Assembly: GCA_963668325.1 (NCBI GenBank)
Contig: OY764222.1
Location: 2,232,001 to 2,296,000, forward strand
Source: MPNP01 sp963668325
GTDB taxonomy: Bacteria; Pseudomonadota; Alphaproteobacteria; Rhodobacterales; Rhodobacteraceae
Direction: 5' to 3'
Length of the DNA stretch: 64,000 nt
Shown: positions 7,561 to 16,359 of the stretch, piece after piece
How the letters are laid out: every line of letters begins with the position of its first letter
How positions within the stretch are numbered: the stretch's first letter is position 1
Program-made: the position numbers and the translations under genes
The notes under the pieces: generated by a model
What the model was told of the DNA's origin: nothing
The model's input: only the letters and a program-made list of their open reading frames with translations
Databases searched by the model: none

Positions 7561-8601
7561 ATGCAATTCCTAGATTTAGCAAAAATTCAAGTCCGTTCGG
7601 GGTCGGGTGGCAATGGCGCAGTTAGTTTTCGAAAAGAAAAATTCGTTGAATTCGGTGGACCGGATGGAGGAAATGGAGGCAAGGGGGGAGATGTAATCAT
7701 CCGAACCCAGGAAAGCCTCAACACTCTAATTGATTTTGCTCACAGAAAAAAATTCTTTGCGGGGAACGGGAAGTCAGGGAGCGGCCGACAAAGACATGGC
7801 TCGAATGGCGGAGATGTAATCCTTGAGGTACCAATCGGCACAGAAATACTTGATGAAAGCAAGACCGTATTACTCTTTGATTTGGTAAACAAGAATCAGG
7901 AAGTTACATTACTGCAGGGTGGAAGTGGGGGTTTTGGCAATTCACATTTCAAATCATCAACCAATCAAGCTCCCCGTTTTTCCAATCCCGGTAAGGAAGG
8001 CATAGAACTTACAATTTATTTGCGGTTAAAAATCTTTGCAGATGTAGGTCTGGTCGGCTTGCCCAATTCAGGCAAATCTACATTTTTAGCGGCTGTATCA
8101 AATGCCAAACCAAAAAGTGGTGACTATCCATTTACTACTCTGTATCCAAAATTGGGATTGATAAAAAGGGATGATATCGATTTCACCATTGCGGATATCC
8201 CAGGTATCATAGAGGGTTCGAGTGACGGCAAGGGATTGGGTGACAGGTTTTTAGGACATGTTGAAAGGAGTTCAATATTATTGCAACTTATTGATGTTAC
8301 AAGCCCAGACCCCAAAAGAGATTTCCAGATAATCGACAATGAGTTGAAAAGGTATGGCAATGGTCTAGCCGATAAACCTAGAATCATTGCTTTAAGTAAA
8401 GTTGATCTTATTGACGATGAAAAGGAAAAAACGTTTGAAGATATGCTAGATGTAGTAAGCCCCTATAAATTGTGCTTAGTTTCGGCACTGAAGAATATAG
8501 GGCTAGGCCAATGCTTGGATGACTTGGCAAAAACCATGCTTGATGAACGTCAAAATAAAATAGAGTTACAGGAAGAAACGAGTTCCTTATGGACACCGTG
8601 A
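7561..8601 (+). CDS. obgE: GTPase Obg/CgtA
   Basis: Obg is an essential ribosome-associated GTPase linking large-subunit assembly to growth and stress. The 346-residue protein has the glycine-rich Obg fold in residues 1-158 (FRKEKFVEFGGPDGGNGGKGG). A G domain follows, with G1 GLPNSGKST, switch sequence YPFTTLYPKLG, G3 DIPGIIEG and G4 SKVD. The ATG at 7561 gives the conserved MQFLDLAKIQVRSGSGG start. The carboxy terminus is short, as in alphaproteobacterial members that lack the OCT domain. It overlaps proB by 13 bases and follows rplU-rpmA, the usual order. Confidence 0.97.
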   Translation: MQFLDLAKIQVRSGSGGNGAVSFRKEKFVEFGGPDGGNGGKGGDVIIRTQESLNTLIDFAHRKKFFAGNGKSGSGRQRHGSNGGDVILEVPIGTEILDESKTVLLFDLVNKNQEVTLLQGGSGGFGNSHFKSSTNQAPRFSNPGKEGIELTIYLRLKIFADVGLVGLPNSGKSTFLAAVSNAKPKSGDYPFTTLYPKLGLIKRDDIDFTIADIPGIIEGSSDGKGLGDRFLGHVERSSILLQLIDVTSPDPKRDFQIIDNELKRYGNGLADKPRIIALSKVDLIDDEKEKTFEDMLDVVSPYKLCLVSALKNIGLGQCLDDLAKTMLDERQNKIELQEETSSLWTP

Positions 8602-9704
8602 AGTCATTTCAGCAAGCTTCCAAAATAATTATTAAAATTGGTTCATCGCTCCTGATTGACAGTGAAACCAGTCAATTAAATGCTGTGTGGTTGCGAACGC
8701 TTGCCGAAGATATTGACCACCTTAAACAGCAGGGAAAGCAAGTCGTAATTGTTTCCTCCGGGTCAATAGCACTTGGCAGGAGGATATTGGCGTTTCCAGT
8801 AGGGAAATTATCCTTGGAGCAAACACAGGCCTCTGCAGCCTGCGGACAAATCAAGTTGGCTAGAATGTATGAGGAAATATTACAGCCATTTGGTCATAAA
8901 ACAGCTCAGATACTTCTTACACTGGATGATAATGATAACCGCAAAAGGTTTTTGAATGCCAGAGCAACTATGTCTACTTTGCTTGCAATGGGTGTTATTC
9001 CTATTATCAATGAAAATGATACTATTGCCACCGATGAGATAAGGTATGGAGATAATGACCGTCTTGCTGCTCAGGTCTCAGTAATGGTCGGTGCAGATAT
9101 TTTAGTTCTTTTTTCGGATGTTGATGGACTTTATGATAAAGACCCCAGAAAGTATCCCGAGGCTGTCCGACTAGAAACAGTTTCATCAGTTGATTCTAAA
9201 ATCTTTGCAATGGCAGGTTCATCTGGAACCAACATATCCAGCGGTGGTATGAAAACCAAGTTACTAGCCGCCAGAACAGCCATGAAAGCTGGATGCGCCA
9301 TGGTGATTTCCGAAGGCAAACAACAGAATCCCGTTAGAAACCTATTAAGTGGAGGAAACTGTACCTGGTTTAGACCAGAACATGGTCCACAAGTTGCACG
9401 GAAACACTGGATAGCCTCTATGAAGCCAAAAGGAAGTGTTTATATTGATGATGGAGCAGTTCAGGCTTTGCAAAATGGAAAATCCCTACTTCCAGCTGGA
9501 GTTCATAAGGTTGTTGGAGAATTTGGCCGAGGTGATGCCGTGGAGATAATTTCCAGCAAAGGCAGACGACTTGGGGCAGGGCTGATTAGATACACTAAAT
9601 CAGAGAGCGAATTGATAATGGGACATAAATCAAGTGAGATAGAGAAAATTCTGGGATTCCCTGGAAGGGCTGCTTTAATCCACAGAGATGATTTGTCATG
9701 GTGA
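8589..9704 (+). CDS. proB: Glutamate 5-kinase
   Basis: ProB phosphorylates L-glutamate to gamma-glutamyl phosphate, the first and feedback-controlled step of proline synthesis. The 371-residue protein has the amino acid kinase domain (IIIKIGSSLLIDSETSQLN at the start, VVIVSSGSIALGRRIL, NENDTIATDEIRYGDNDRLAAQVS and the DVDGLYDKDPRK loop). A carboxy-terminal PUA domain follows (KGSVYIDDGAVQALQNGKSLLPAGV). It starts inside the end of obgE (13-base overlap) and is followed 23 bases later by proA, so proline synthesis is encoded as one unit. Confidence 0.97.
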   Translation: MDTVKSFQQASKIIIKIGSSLLIDSETSQLNAVWLRTLAEDIDHLKQQGKQVVIVSSGSIALGRRILAFPVGKLSLEQTQASAACGQIKLARMYEEILQPFGHKTAQILLTLDDNDNRKRFLNARATMSTLLAMGVIPIINENDTIATDEIRYGDNDRLAAQVSVMVGADILVLFSDVDGLYDKDPRKYPEAVRLETVSSVDSKIFAMAGSSGTNISSGGMKTKLLAARTAMKAGCAMVISEGKQQNPVRNLLSGGNCTWFRPEHGPQVARKHWIASMKPKGSVYIDDGAVQALQNGKSLLPAGVHKVVGEFGRGDAVEIISSKGRRLGAGLIRYTKSESELIMGHKSSEIEKILGFPGRAALIHRDDLSW

Positions 9705-9727
9705 TTTACATTACTGAATGAAAATGG

Positions 9728-10990
9728 ATGGGTTTGATGGATACGATAAACCTTGTTAGAGATTTGGGACAAAAGGCTAAGGAAGCCGCAAGTTTTCTTG
9801 CGGTTGCTTCAAACGATACAAAGAACAGGGCCTTGGAAAGTGCCCGAAAAGTTATCAACAATAATCGAAGTTCAATTCTGAAAGCCAACCAGGAAGATCT
9901 AAAACTTGGTCAGGAGAAAAATCTTTCCCCAGCCATGCTTGATCGCTTGGAATTAAATCACGAAAGGCTTGATGGGCTAGAGGAATCGCTTACAAGCATA
10001 TCACAACAATCTGACCCTGTAGGTAAAATACTGGCATCCTGGGATCGACCTTCTGGTTTGAGAATCAAAAGGGTATCTACACCTCTGGGGGTGATTGGGG
10101 TAATTTTTGAATCTCGACCAAATGTAACTATTGATGCATCAGCTTTATGCTTGAAATCAGGTAATGCTTCTATCCTGCGGGGTGGTTCAGACAGTTTTTA
10201 TACCTCAAAGGAACTCCACAGATGCTTTATAGAAGGGATTTCACAAGAGGGTTTTCCGACGGCTAGTACGCAGTTAGTTCCAACAACAGACCGGTCAGCT
10301 GTTGGTGAAATGTTAAAACTTACAGAATTTATTGATGTGATTGTACCAAGAGGAGGACGAAACCTCGTGGGCAGAGTCCAGCAAGAGGCCAGAGTGCCTG
10401 TTTTTGCGCACCTTGAAGGAATATGCCATGTTTATGTTGATAAGGAAGCAGACCTTGAAAAGGCTCGAAGAGTGGTGGTTAATTCCAAGACCAGACGGAC
10501 AGGAATTTGTGGAGCTGCCGAATGCCTTTTGATTGATCGTAATATTCCTTTTGCGACTGGAGAAATCCTTCTGAAGGATCTTTTGGCAAAAGGAGTAGAG
10601 GTAAGAACAGATGAGAAGTATTCAAAAATTGCTGGAACCGTACTGGCAGATGACCAGGATTATGGGCAGGAGTTTCTTGATAGTATAATTGCTGTTAAAA
10701 CTGTATCCGGTGTGAATGAAGCCATCGAACATATCAAACGATATGGTTCAGGGCACACGGAAGCAATAATTACTGAAAACAATTCAACTGCTGAGGTGTT
10801 CTTTAATAATCTGGATTCTGCCATTCTGATGAAAAATGCTTCAACCCAGTTTGCCGATGGTGGCGAGTTTGGAATGGGGGCAGAAATAGGTATTGCGACA
10901 GGAAAAATTCATGCCCGGGGACCAGTAGGTACAGAACAATTGGTAAGTTTTAAGTACCTGGTTGAAGGTGATGGCACAATACGTCCATAA
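9728..10990 (+). CDS. proA: Gamma-glutamyl phosphate reductase
   Basis: ProA reduces gamma-glutamyl phosphate with NADPH to glutamate-5-semialdehyde, the second step of proline synthesis. The 420-residue protein shows the aldehyde dehydrogenase-superfamily core: PLGVIGVIFESRPNVTIDAS, LKSGNASILRGGSD, DVIVPRGGRNLV and the catalytic-Cys region TRRTGICGAAECLLID. It ends with FGMGAEIGIATGKIHARGPVG, highly conserved in ProA. Two starts are possible, at 9728 or at the in-frame ATG 9737 (MDTINL). The second resembles the usual length slightly better. It is the last gene of obgE-proB-proA and is followed by a candidate terminator. Confidence 0.97.
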   Translation: MGLMDTINLVRDLGQKAKEAASFLAVASNDTKNRALESARKVINNNRSSILKANQEDLKLGQEKNLSPAMLDRLELNHERLDGLEESLTSISQQSDPVGKILASWDRPSGLRIKRVSTPLGVIGVIFESRPNVTIDASALCLKSGNASILRGGSDSFYTSKELHRCFIEGISQEGFPTASTQLVPTTDRSAVGEMLKLTEFIDVIVPRGGRNLVGRVQQEARVPVFAHLEGICHVYVDKEADLEKARRVVVNSKTRRTGICGAAECLLIDRNIPFATGEILLKDLLAKGVEVRTDEKYSKIAGTVLADDQDYGQEFLDSIIAVKTVSGVNEAIEHIKRYGSGHTEAIITENNSTAEVFFNNLDSAILMKNASTQFADGGEFGMGAEIGIATGKIHARGPVGTEQLVSFKYLVEGDGTIRP

Positions 10991-11087
10991 AATTTGTAGC
11001 AACTGAATGTTGCCATATCCAATTTAGTCGCCAGAGATTGGAACAAATGTTACTGCTTATCCGCTATGATAAAACGCTGTTAAAGGC

Positions 11088-11118
11088 ATCCTTTCATAGA
11101 GATGTTGAAGGATTTTTG
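11088..11118 (+). terminator. Candidate terminator after proA
   Basis: ATCCTTTCA and TGAAGGAT form an eight-pair stem with one bulged T around a loop of about ten bases, followed by TTTTT. It lies between the convergent ends of proA and the DUF882 gene and could end the obgE-proB-proA transcript. The stem is moderate in G+C, so confidence is limited. Confidence 0.45.
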
Positions 11119-11148
11119 GGTTGGGGTTAAACGATCTGAGAATGGAGG

Positions 11149-11718
11149 TTATGTTCCCCAGCTTCTGATTTTTGCACAATCAAAATGAACAAATCTGGAT
11201 CCTGAGTATTTCCCTACACCACCAGACCGGCAAATCTCTCCAGCCCTGGCAAGGCTATTAATAGACACACCTCGGACTCTAATATCGGCAGCCATACCCT
11301 GGGTATGAAAGGAATTCTTGGAAACCGACCAAGGAGACCTCTTTCTTAACATCTCATTAGTCTTTGTAGTCCGATAGCCACTAAGAAGCTGGATCGGCTC
11401 GTTGGTATCAATAATTTTATGTACAGCTGATAGAATATTGATATTTCTTTTATCCATCTCGGTATACTTATTCTCCCGCCAATCACGCATGAATTTGTTC
11501 AATTCAACCAACGCATCAGGGATATATTTCCCTTCTATCCAATATATAATTTTTATATTTTCATTAGTTTGGCCATTAAACATGTGGATTTGTCGATAAA
11601 TCCCTGCGCCTTTGAGAAAACCGGGAGAATTTGAGTAAACAGGGGCGGCTGTAGCACAAAATAGGGCTGCGGTGCCACTACCTACTATAAATGCACGTCG
11701 GGTAAAATCGCCTTCCAT
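11149..11718 (-). CDS. Tat-exported DUF882 (YcbK/M15-like) murein peptidase
   Basis: DUF882 proteins are periplasmic, zinc-dependent peptidases related to family M15 that act on peptidoglycan peptides. This 189-residue protein begins with a twin-arginine signal (FTRRAFIVG, then a hydrophobic stretch to about residue 29). The catalytic pattern is preserved: QLLSGYRTTKTNEMLR, then SFHTQGMAADIRV (metal-binding His and Asp) and FVHFDC (second His) near the end, closing with the family's SWG. It is convergent with proA and divergent from the L,D-transpeptidase gene at 12031, a pairing often seen in alphaproteobacteria. Together they point to local control of cell-wall remodelling. The substrate bond is inferred from the family. 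Confidence 0.85.
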   Translation of the reverse strand: MEGDFTRRAFIVGSGTAALFCATAAPVYSNSPGFLKGAGIYRQIHMFNGQTNENIKIIYWIEGKYIPDALVELNKFMRDWRENKYTEMDKRNINILSAVHKIIDTNEPIQLLSGYRTTKTNEMLRKRSPWSVSKNSFHTQGMAADIRVRGVSINSLARAGEICRSGGVGKYSGSRFVHFDCAKIRSWGT

Positions 11719-11943
11719 TGCTATTATACCGATACCTCCCTAATCAGGTTACCATTTCGCCAAGAACGGTACTGAATTTAGTTATTGATATTGAAGAAAA
11801 ATGTACTTCAAGTCTGTTTGTAGTTGGATTATTCTTATTCAAGATGAATTAGGGGTTTATTATCTTAACCCTTGCCAACTCCCTTTGCTTGCATATAGGG
11901 TAAACAAATATCATGCCCACTGCAAGTAATTTCTTAAAAAATA

Positions 11944-11962
11944 ATTGAAAACCGTTTTCAAT
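11944..11962. promoter_or_regulatory. 19-base perfect palindrome upstream of the L,D-transpeptidase gene
   Basis: ATTGAAAAC, one central C and GTTTTCAAT form a perfect palindrome with nine-base arms. A second, shorter one, TTGTTT-AG-AAACAA, lies at 11975-11988. Both fall in the 312-base gap (11719-12030) between the divergent DUF882 and L,D-transpeptidase genes, closer to the latter. Such symmetry is typical of a dimeric repressor or activator site. No cognate regulator is encoded nearby. I see nothing else in this gap beyond AT-rich promoter-like sequence. Confidence 0.45.
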
Positions 11963-12030
11963 AATGTGTTTATCTTGTTTAGAAACAAAAAATTGGGTAT
12001 AAGTAAGCCTAAAATGCATTGGGGCATCGA

Positions 12031-13689
12031 ATGGTAAGCAATTATTTGAAATTACTCAGAATCATCCTCTTTGGAGTTATCCAAAGCGGATTTGTTGTTA
12101 TGGCAACGACAATTCCGTCAAAGGGTGGGGTGGATTTTACTCTACCCACACCTCTGGAACTGGCTTTCCTAACTGAAATAGAGGGAAATTCTTCAACGGC
12201 AAGATTTTATGTTGAAAGGAATTTTGAGCCAATCTGGGTAGGAGAAAACGCAGAAAATCAGAATCGGTTAAGGGCTTTGGTTAATACGATTGGCAATTTG
12301 GAATCACATGGATTAACCAAGGATATTTTTGAATATCAATTCGACTGGGAAGGGTTTTACGATGCTAATAGCTTTCAGCAGGTGGCTGAAAATGAAATCC
12401 AGATTACCAGGATATTCCTTCGTTATGCGAAGGTTATAAACTCAGGTTACCTCAAACCCAGTGAGGTTTCAGACTTAATTGATATCAAAACTCTTGCGCC
12501 CTTACCCCCTTATTATTTGCTTAAAGGAATCACCGAAAACGATCCAGAAACCTACTTACTACAACTAGCACCGCAAAATGAAGAGTATGCTGTCCTAAGA
12601 AAAACTCTTCATAAATTACGAAATGAAATTTCTGGTGAGGGTTGGGGCGAATCTATTCTTGCCTCAGAACTGCTTCCGGGCCAGATAGGATCTGAGGTAA
12701 TCAAACTCCGGAACAGGTTGATCAGAATGGGGTATTTACCAAGGAATTCCTCTGCCGAATATAGTCTAGCTTTGAAGAAAGCAGTTCAACTATTCCAACT
12801 GGACCATGGTTTAACTCCAACTGGAGTCGCAAATTTTAATACTATCGAAGCAATTAATGTATCCCCTGAAACGAAACTCGAAGCAGTAATCGTGGCACTC
12901 GAGAGAAATCGTTGGATGAACAGGTCCTTGGGTCCTTGGCATGTACTCGTGAATATACCTGAATTTAAAGCCCGATTTGTCGACCAGGATCAAATCAAAT
13001 TTGAAACAAATGTTGTGGTCGGTAAAAATGAAGAAAATCTTCAAACGCCTGAATTCTCTGATGAGATGGAGTACCTTGTGGTTAACCCCATCTGGCATGT
13101 CCCAGCGTCTATTATTCTGGCAGAAATCATTCCCAGTCTAAGACAAAGTCTGGAATCAGAAGCAGCGATAATTTTTACCGACAAGCAGGGTAATCGAATC
13201 GATAGAAGTAATATTAATCTGTCCCAGTCGTTTACCAAGAAAAGCCTGAACTTTACTGCCAGGCAATTACCCGGACCTTCCAACCCGCTTGGTGGCGTTA
13301 AATTCATGTTTCCAAATACTCACAATATATATTTACATGATTCGCCAATTAGAAACCTTTTTAGCCGTGAATACAGGGCATATAGCCATGGTTGTATCAG
13401 GTTGAAGAAAGCTCATGATTTTGCCAGGTTCCTATTGTCATTGGAAGGGTTGGATTATGATGAAATTGTTGCAATATCAAAAGACCGCCGGGGAGAACAG
13501 CATGTGTGGCTTTCATCAAATATTCCTGTTCATATTACCTACAGGACTGTTTGGGTTACCCCAGATGGCAGGGTTAATTATCGCAAGGATATCTATGGTC
13601 GAGACAAACTTGTGTATCAAACTTTAACACGAAATCCAATTTTAGATTTGTACGATTTGCAAAATTATTATACGGAATTGAATTTTTGA
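12031..13689 (+). CDS. L,D-transpeptidase (LdtD/YcbB type)
   Basis: Enzymes of this type form 3-3 peptide cross-links in peptidoglycan in the periplasm. The protein is 552 residues from the ATG at 12031; a TTG at 12019 would add four. It has an amino-terminal signal/anchor (hydrophobic residues 6-22), a scaffold region and a PG_binding_1-like segment (GSEVIKLRNRLIRMGYLP and KAVQLFQLDHGLTPTG). A YkuD catalytic domain follows, containing HDSPIRNLF and the active-site motif YSHGCIRLKKA, with His and Cys present. Length and order match the large LdtD/YcbB class. It is divergent from DUF882 and followed 20 bases later by the lpxD-like gene, so wall and lipid A functions appear co-transcribed. Confidence 0.92.
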   Translation: MVSNYLKLLRIILFGVIQSGFVVMATTIPSKGGVDFTLPTPLELAFLTEIEGNSSTARFYVERNFEPIWVGENAENQNRLRALVNTIGNLESHGLTKDIFEYQFDWEGFYDANSFQQVAENEIQITRIFLRYAKVINSGYLKPSEVSDLIDIKTLAPLPPYYLLKGITENDPETYLLQLAPQNEEYAVLRKTLHKLRNEISGEGWGESILASELLPGQIGSEVIKLRNRLIRMGYLPRNSSAEYSLALKKAVQLFQLDHGLTPTGVANFNTIEAINVSPETKLEAVIVALERNRWMNRSLGPWHVLVNIPEFKARFVDQDQIKFETNVVVGKNEENLQTPEFSDEMEYLVVNPIWHVPASIILAEIIPSLRQSLESEAAIIFTDKQGNRIDRSNINLSQSFTKKSLNFTARQLPGPSNPLGGVKFMFPNTHNIYLHDSPIRNLFSREYRAYSHGCIRLKKAHDFARFLLSLEGLDYDEIVAISKDRRGEQHVWLSSNIPVHITYRTVWVTPDGRVNYRKDIYGRDKLVYQTLTRNPILDLYDLQNYYTELNF

Positions 13690-13709
13690 TTTCGGTTAAT
13701 CTGTAAAGA

Positions 13710-14807
13710 ATGGATTTATCTCAAAGCAAATTTACTGTTGGTGAAATTGCCAGCGCTATCGGTGCCGAGGCCCGGGGGAACATCAGTTTAACAGTAACGG
13801 GCGTGGCAAGTCCAAAGACAGCAAGTGAAAATGAATTGGCACTAGCCATGTCTGACCGTTTTCGTCCAGACCTTGCTTTCGGGAAGGCACATGCAGCTGT
13901 CCTGGGACATGGAAATGATTGGGAAAGCCTGGGTTTAAAGGCAGCAATTATCTTGATGAATCCTCGCCTCGGGCTTTCCAAACTGACAAGTTATTTCAAG
14001 AAACCAGCCTCTTTTTCCAGAGATATGCGAAGCCATTCGTTCATTTCAGAAAAGGCCATCATTGGGGAGGGGACAACAATTGGTCCTTTCACTTATATTG
14101 GACCAGATGTAATTATTGGTAATGACTGCATAATTGGCTCGCATGTTTCAATTGAGGAGGGGTCGAAAATCGGAAACGGTGGTGTTGTCTTATCAGGAGT
14201 CAGGATTGGGCAACGGATAATTATCGGTGAATATTTTATTTGTCATTACAATACTGCAATCGGTTGTGATGGCTTTTCTTATGAAACAGCTGCTGAAGGT
14301 GCGGTAGAACAAGTCAAGCAAACTTTGGGCTCGAAAGTTGATAAAATTCAGTCGAGAAATACCAAAGTATACTCCCTTGGGAACATAATCATTGGTGATG
14401 ATGTTGAAATTGGGGCCTGCACAGCCATTGATAGCGGAACAATAGATTCCACAGTTATCGGCAATAGAACAAAAATAGACAATCTTGTTCATATAGCCCA
14501 CAATGTCAGAATTGGAGAAGATTGCCTACTTTGCGGCCAAGTTGGTATTGCTGGGTCCGCCAAAATCGGCGACAGGGTTGTGCTCGCTGGGCAGACCGGG
14601 GTAAAGGATCACATAAAGGTGGGTAATGATGTTATTGCCGGTGGTGCAACAAAAATTTTTTCTAATGTTCCAGATGGTACAATTGTAATGGGATCACCTG
14701 CTGTTGAAATGAAGAAAAACATTGCCACATATAAAGCCATTCGAAGGTTGCCTAAACTTTTAGAAAAAGTATCTGCGATGGAGAAAAAACTCTCGGATTT
14801 GACATAA
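13710..14807 (+). CDS. lpxD: LpxD-like UDP-3-O-acylglucosamine N-acyltransferase
   Basis: LpxD transfers a 3-hydroxyacyl chain from ACP to the 2-amino group of UDP-3-O-acylglucosamine in lipid A synthesis. The 365-residue protein has the amino-terminal LpxD domain (VTGVASPKTASENELALAMS) and a long left-handed beta-helix of hexapeptide repeats from about residue 110 (ISEKAIIGEGTTIGPFTYIG). The catalytic-His motif VHIAHNVRIG and a carboxy-terminal helical extension follow. Unlike standard lpx operons (bamA-skp-lpxD-fabZ-lpxA), it is followed directly by an acyl carrier protein and a ketosynthase and preceded by an L,D-transpeptidase. It may be a specialised paralogue; the symbol is given on family grounds only. 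Confidence 0.82.
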   Translation: MDLSQSKFTVGEIASAIGAEARGNISLTVTGVASPKTASENELALAMSDRFRPDLAFGKAHAAVLGHGNDWESLGLKAAIILMNPRLGLSKLTSYFKKPASFSRDMRSHSFISEKAIIGEGTTIGPFTYIGPDVIIGNDCIIGSHVSIEEGSKIGNGGVVLSGVRIGQRIIIGEYFICHYNTAIGCDGFSYETAAEGAVEQVKQTLGSKVDKIQSRNTKVYSLGNIIIGDDVEIGACTAIDSGTIDSTVIGNRTKIDNLVHIAHNVRIGEDCLLCGQVGIAGSAKIGDRVVLAGQTGVKDHIKVGNDVIAGGATKIFSNVPDGTIVMGSPAVEMKKNIATYKAIRRLPKLLEKVSAMEKKLSDLT

Positions 14808-14837
14808 ATGGGTGAATGAGTTTTATCAGGAAAATTA

Positions 14838-15104
14838 ATGGAAAATTCGATTTATTCACAGGTTGTTGAAATAATTGCCGAACAGGCAATACTAGATGTA
14901 TCTGATATTACCCCAGAGGCGAGTTTGGAAGATTTGGGTCTAGACTCCCTGGGTATCGTTGAATCTATTTTTGCCTTGGAGGAGAATTTCGGTATTCAGA
15001 TTCCCTTCAACTCGAGCAATTCTGATAATAACGATCTTGATCTTTCCAGTGTCGGATCAATTATCCGCGAGATAGAAAAGCTGGTTTTAGGAAAAAATAG
15101 TTAA
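14838..15104 (+). CDS. Acyl carrier protein
   Basis: This 88-residue protein has the phosphopantetheine attachment motif DLGLDSLGIVE, the Ser lying at about residue 37, inside the four-helix ACP fold. The sequence between helices II and III (QIPFNSSNSDNNDLDLSSVGSII) is longer and more polar than in housekeeping AcpP, so I read it as a dedicated carrier, not the main fatty acid ACP. It lies 30 bases after lpxD and six bases before the ketosynthase gene. The context suggests it carries an acyl chain made by that ketosynthase for transfer by the upstream acyltransferase. That functional link is inference. Confidence 0.88.
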   Translation: MENSIYSQVVEIIAEQAILDVSDITPEASLEDLGLDSLGIVESIFALEENFGIQIPFNSSNSDNNDLDLSSVGSIIREIEKLVLGKNS

Positions 15105-15110
15105 CCCTTT

Positions 15111-16322
15111 ATGCCTCGTGTAGCCATCACCGGCCAAGGAACCATCAATCCCTTAGGAAAATCGGTTTCAGAGACTTATGAAGCCTTCAAGAATGGGATA
15201 TGTGGCATTTCGCAACTTGAAATGCAGGACATTGAAAGGCTTTCCGTAAAGATCGGTGGCCAAATAAAGGGGTTCAATCCTGAGGAACATTTTACCAGGC
15301 AGGAAATTTCCCTGTATGACCGTTACACCCAGCTAGCCTTGTTGGCTGCCAAGGAAGCCCTGAATGATTCTGGCATTATTTTTGAAGGAGAACTTTCAGA
15401 AAAATCAGGGGTTGTTCTAGGAACAGCTGGTGGTGGATTAACAACCCAGGATAATAGCTATCGTAGTGTATACGAAGAAAAAAAGAACCGCGTACACCCA
15501 TTTGTTGTCCCACGTTTGATGAACAATGCCGCCGCAAGTAATGTTTCGATGGTTCATAATCTGCAAGGTCCCACCTTTTCAGTTGCTACAGCTTGTGCAT
15601 CCTCAAACCATGCAATCGGTATAGCTTATCAAATGATAAGGAGTGGAATAAGCCAATGCATGGTGGCTGGTGGCAGTGAGTGCATGATTTGTTTTGGTGG
15701 TATGAAGGTATGGGAATCCTTAAGGGTTATGTCTCCAGAAAAATGTCGCCCATTTTCAAAAAACCGGAAAGGTATGGTTCTGGGTGAGGGAGCTGCCCTT
15801 TTTGTCCTGGAAGATTTAGACCATGCAAAAAACCGAGGGGCAAATATTATTGCTGAGATAGTTGGATTCTCCATGACTTCTGATGCCAAGGATATTGTTG
15901 CTCCTTCTTTGGAAGGGCCAGCGAGGGCAATAAGAGGAGCTTTGGACGATGCCCAGGTCCAACCAGAAGAAATTCAGTACATAAATTCTCATGGCACAGG
16001 AACCACCATTAATGATCGTGTTGAAACGGCCGTTATCAGAAGCGTTTTCGATGATTACGCAGATAAATTAATGATATCCTCAACCAAATCGATGCATGGA
16101 CATCTCATTGGTAGTACGGGAGCAGTTGAATTATTGGCCTGTACAATGGCACTGCAAGAAGGAGTAATTGCTCCAACAATAAGTTACGAGGAATTTGATC
16201 CAGAATGCGACCTTGATGTCGTTCCCAACACAGCACGCGATGCTAAGGTTTCGGCTACTGTTTCCAATGCTTTTGCCTTTGGTGGCTTGAATGCTGTGTT
16301 AGTATTGAAATCTATTGATTGA
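15111..16322 (+). CDS. Beta-ketoacyl-ACP synthase (FabF/KAS II-like)
   Basis: Ketosynthases of this family condense an acyl group with malonyl-ACP. The 403-residue protein has the thiolase fold with the Cys-His-His triad: VATACASSNHAIG (Cys), NSHGTGTTINDRVE (His) and STKSMHGHLIGSTGAVE (His with the conserved Lys). It ends in SNAFAFGGLNAVLVLK, the usual FabF end. It follows the dedicated ACP by six bases, and this pair with an lpxD-like gene suggests production of a special acyl chain for an envelope lipid. It is convergent with the ialB-like gene. A housekeeping fabF is presumably elsewhere, so I give no symbol. Confidence 0.9.
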   Translation: MPRVAITGQGTINPLGKSVSETYEAFKNGICGISQLEMQDIERLSVKIGGQIKGFNPEEHFTRQEISLYDRYTQLALLAAKEALNDSGIIFEGELSEKSGVVLGTAGGGLTTQDNSYRSVYEEKKNRVHPFVVPRLMNNAAASNVSMVHNLQGPTFSVATACASSNHAIGIAYQMIRSGISQCMVAGGSECMICFGGMKVWESLRVMSPEKCRPFSKNRKGMVLGEGAALFVLEDLDHAKNRGANIIAEIVGFSMTSDAKDIVAPSLEGPARAIRGALDDAQVQPEEIQYINSHGTGTTINDRVETAVIRSVFDDYADKLMISSTKSMHGHLIGSTGAVELLACTMALQEGVIAPTISYEEFDPECDLDVVPNTARDAKVSATVSNAFAFGGLNAVLVLKSID

Positions 16323-16359
16323 TTTCTGTCTTCAGAGAAATATCCTTTGCTCGGTATTC

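Noticed and set aside
10999..11016. Short hairpin GCAAC/GTTGC after proA as a terminator
   Set aside because: Only five pairs and no T-rich tail; the hairpin at 11088 is better.
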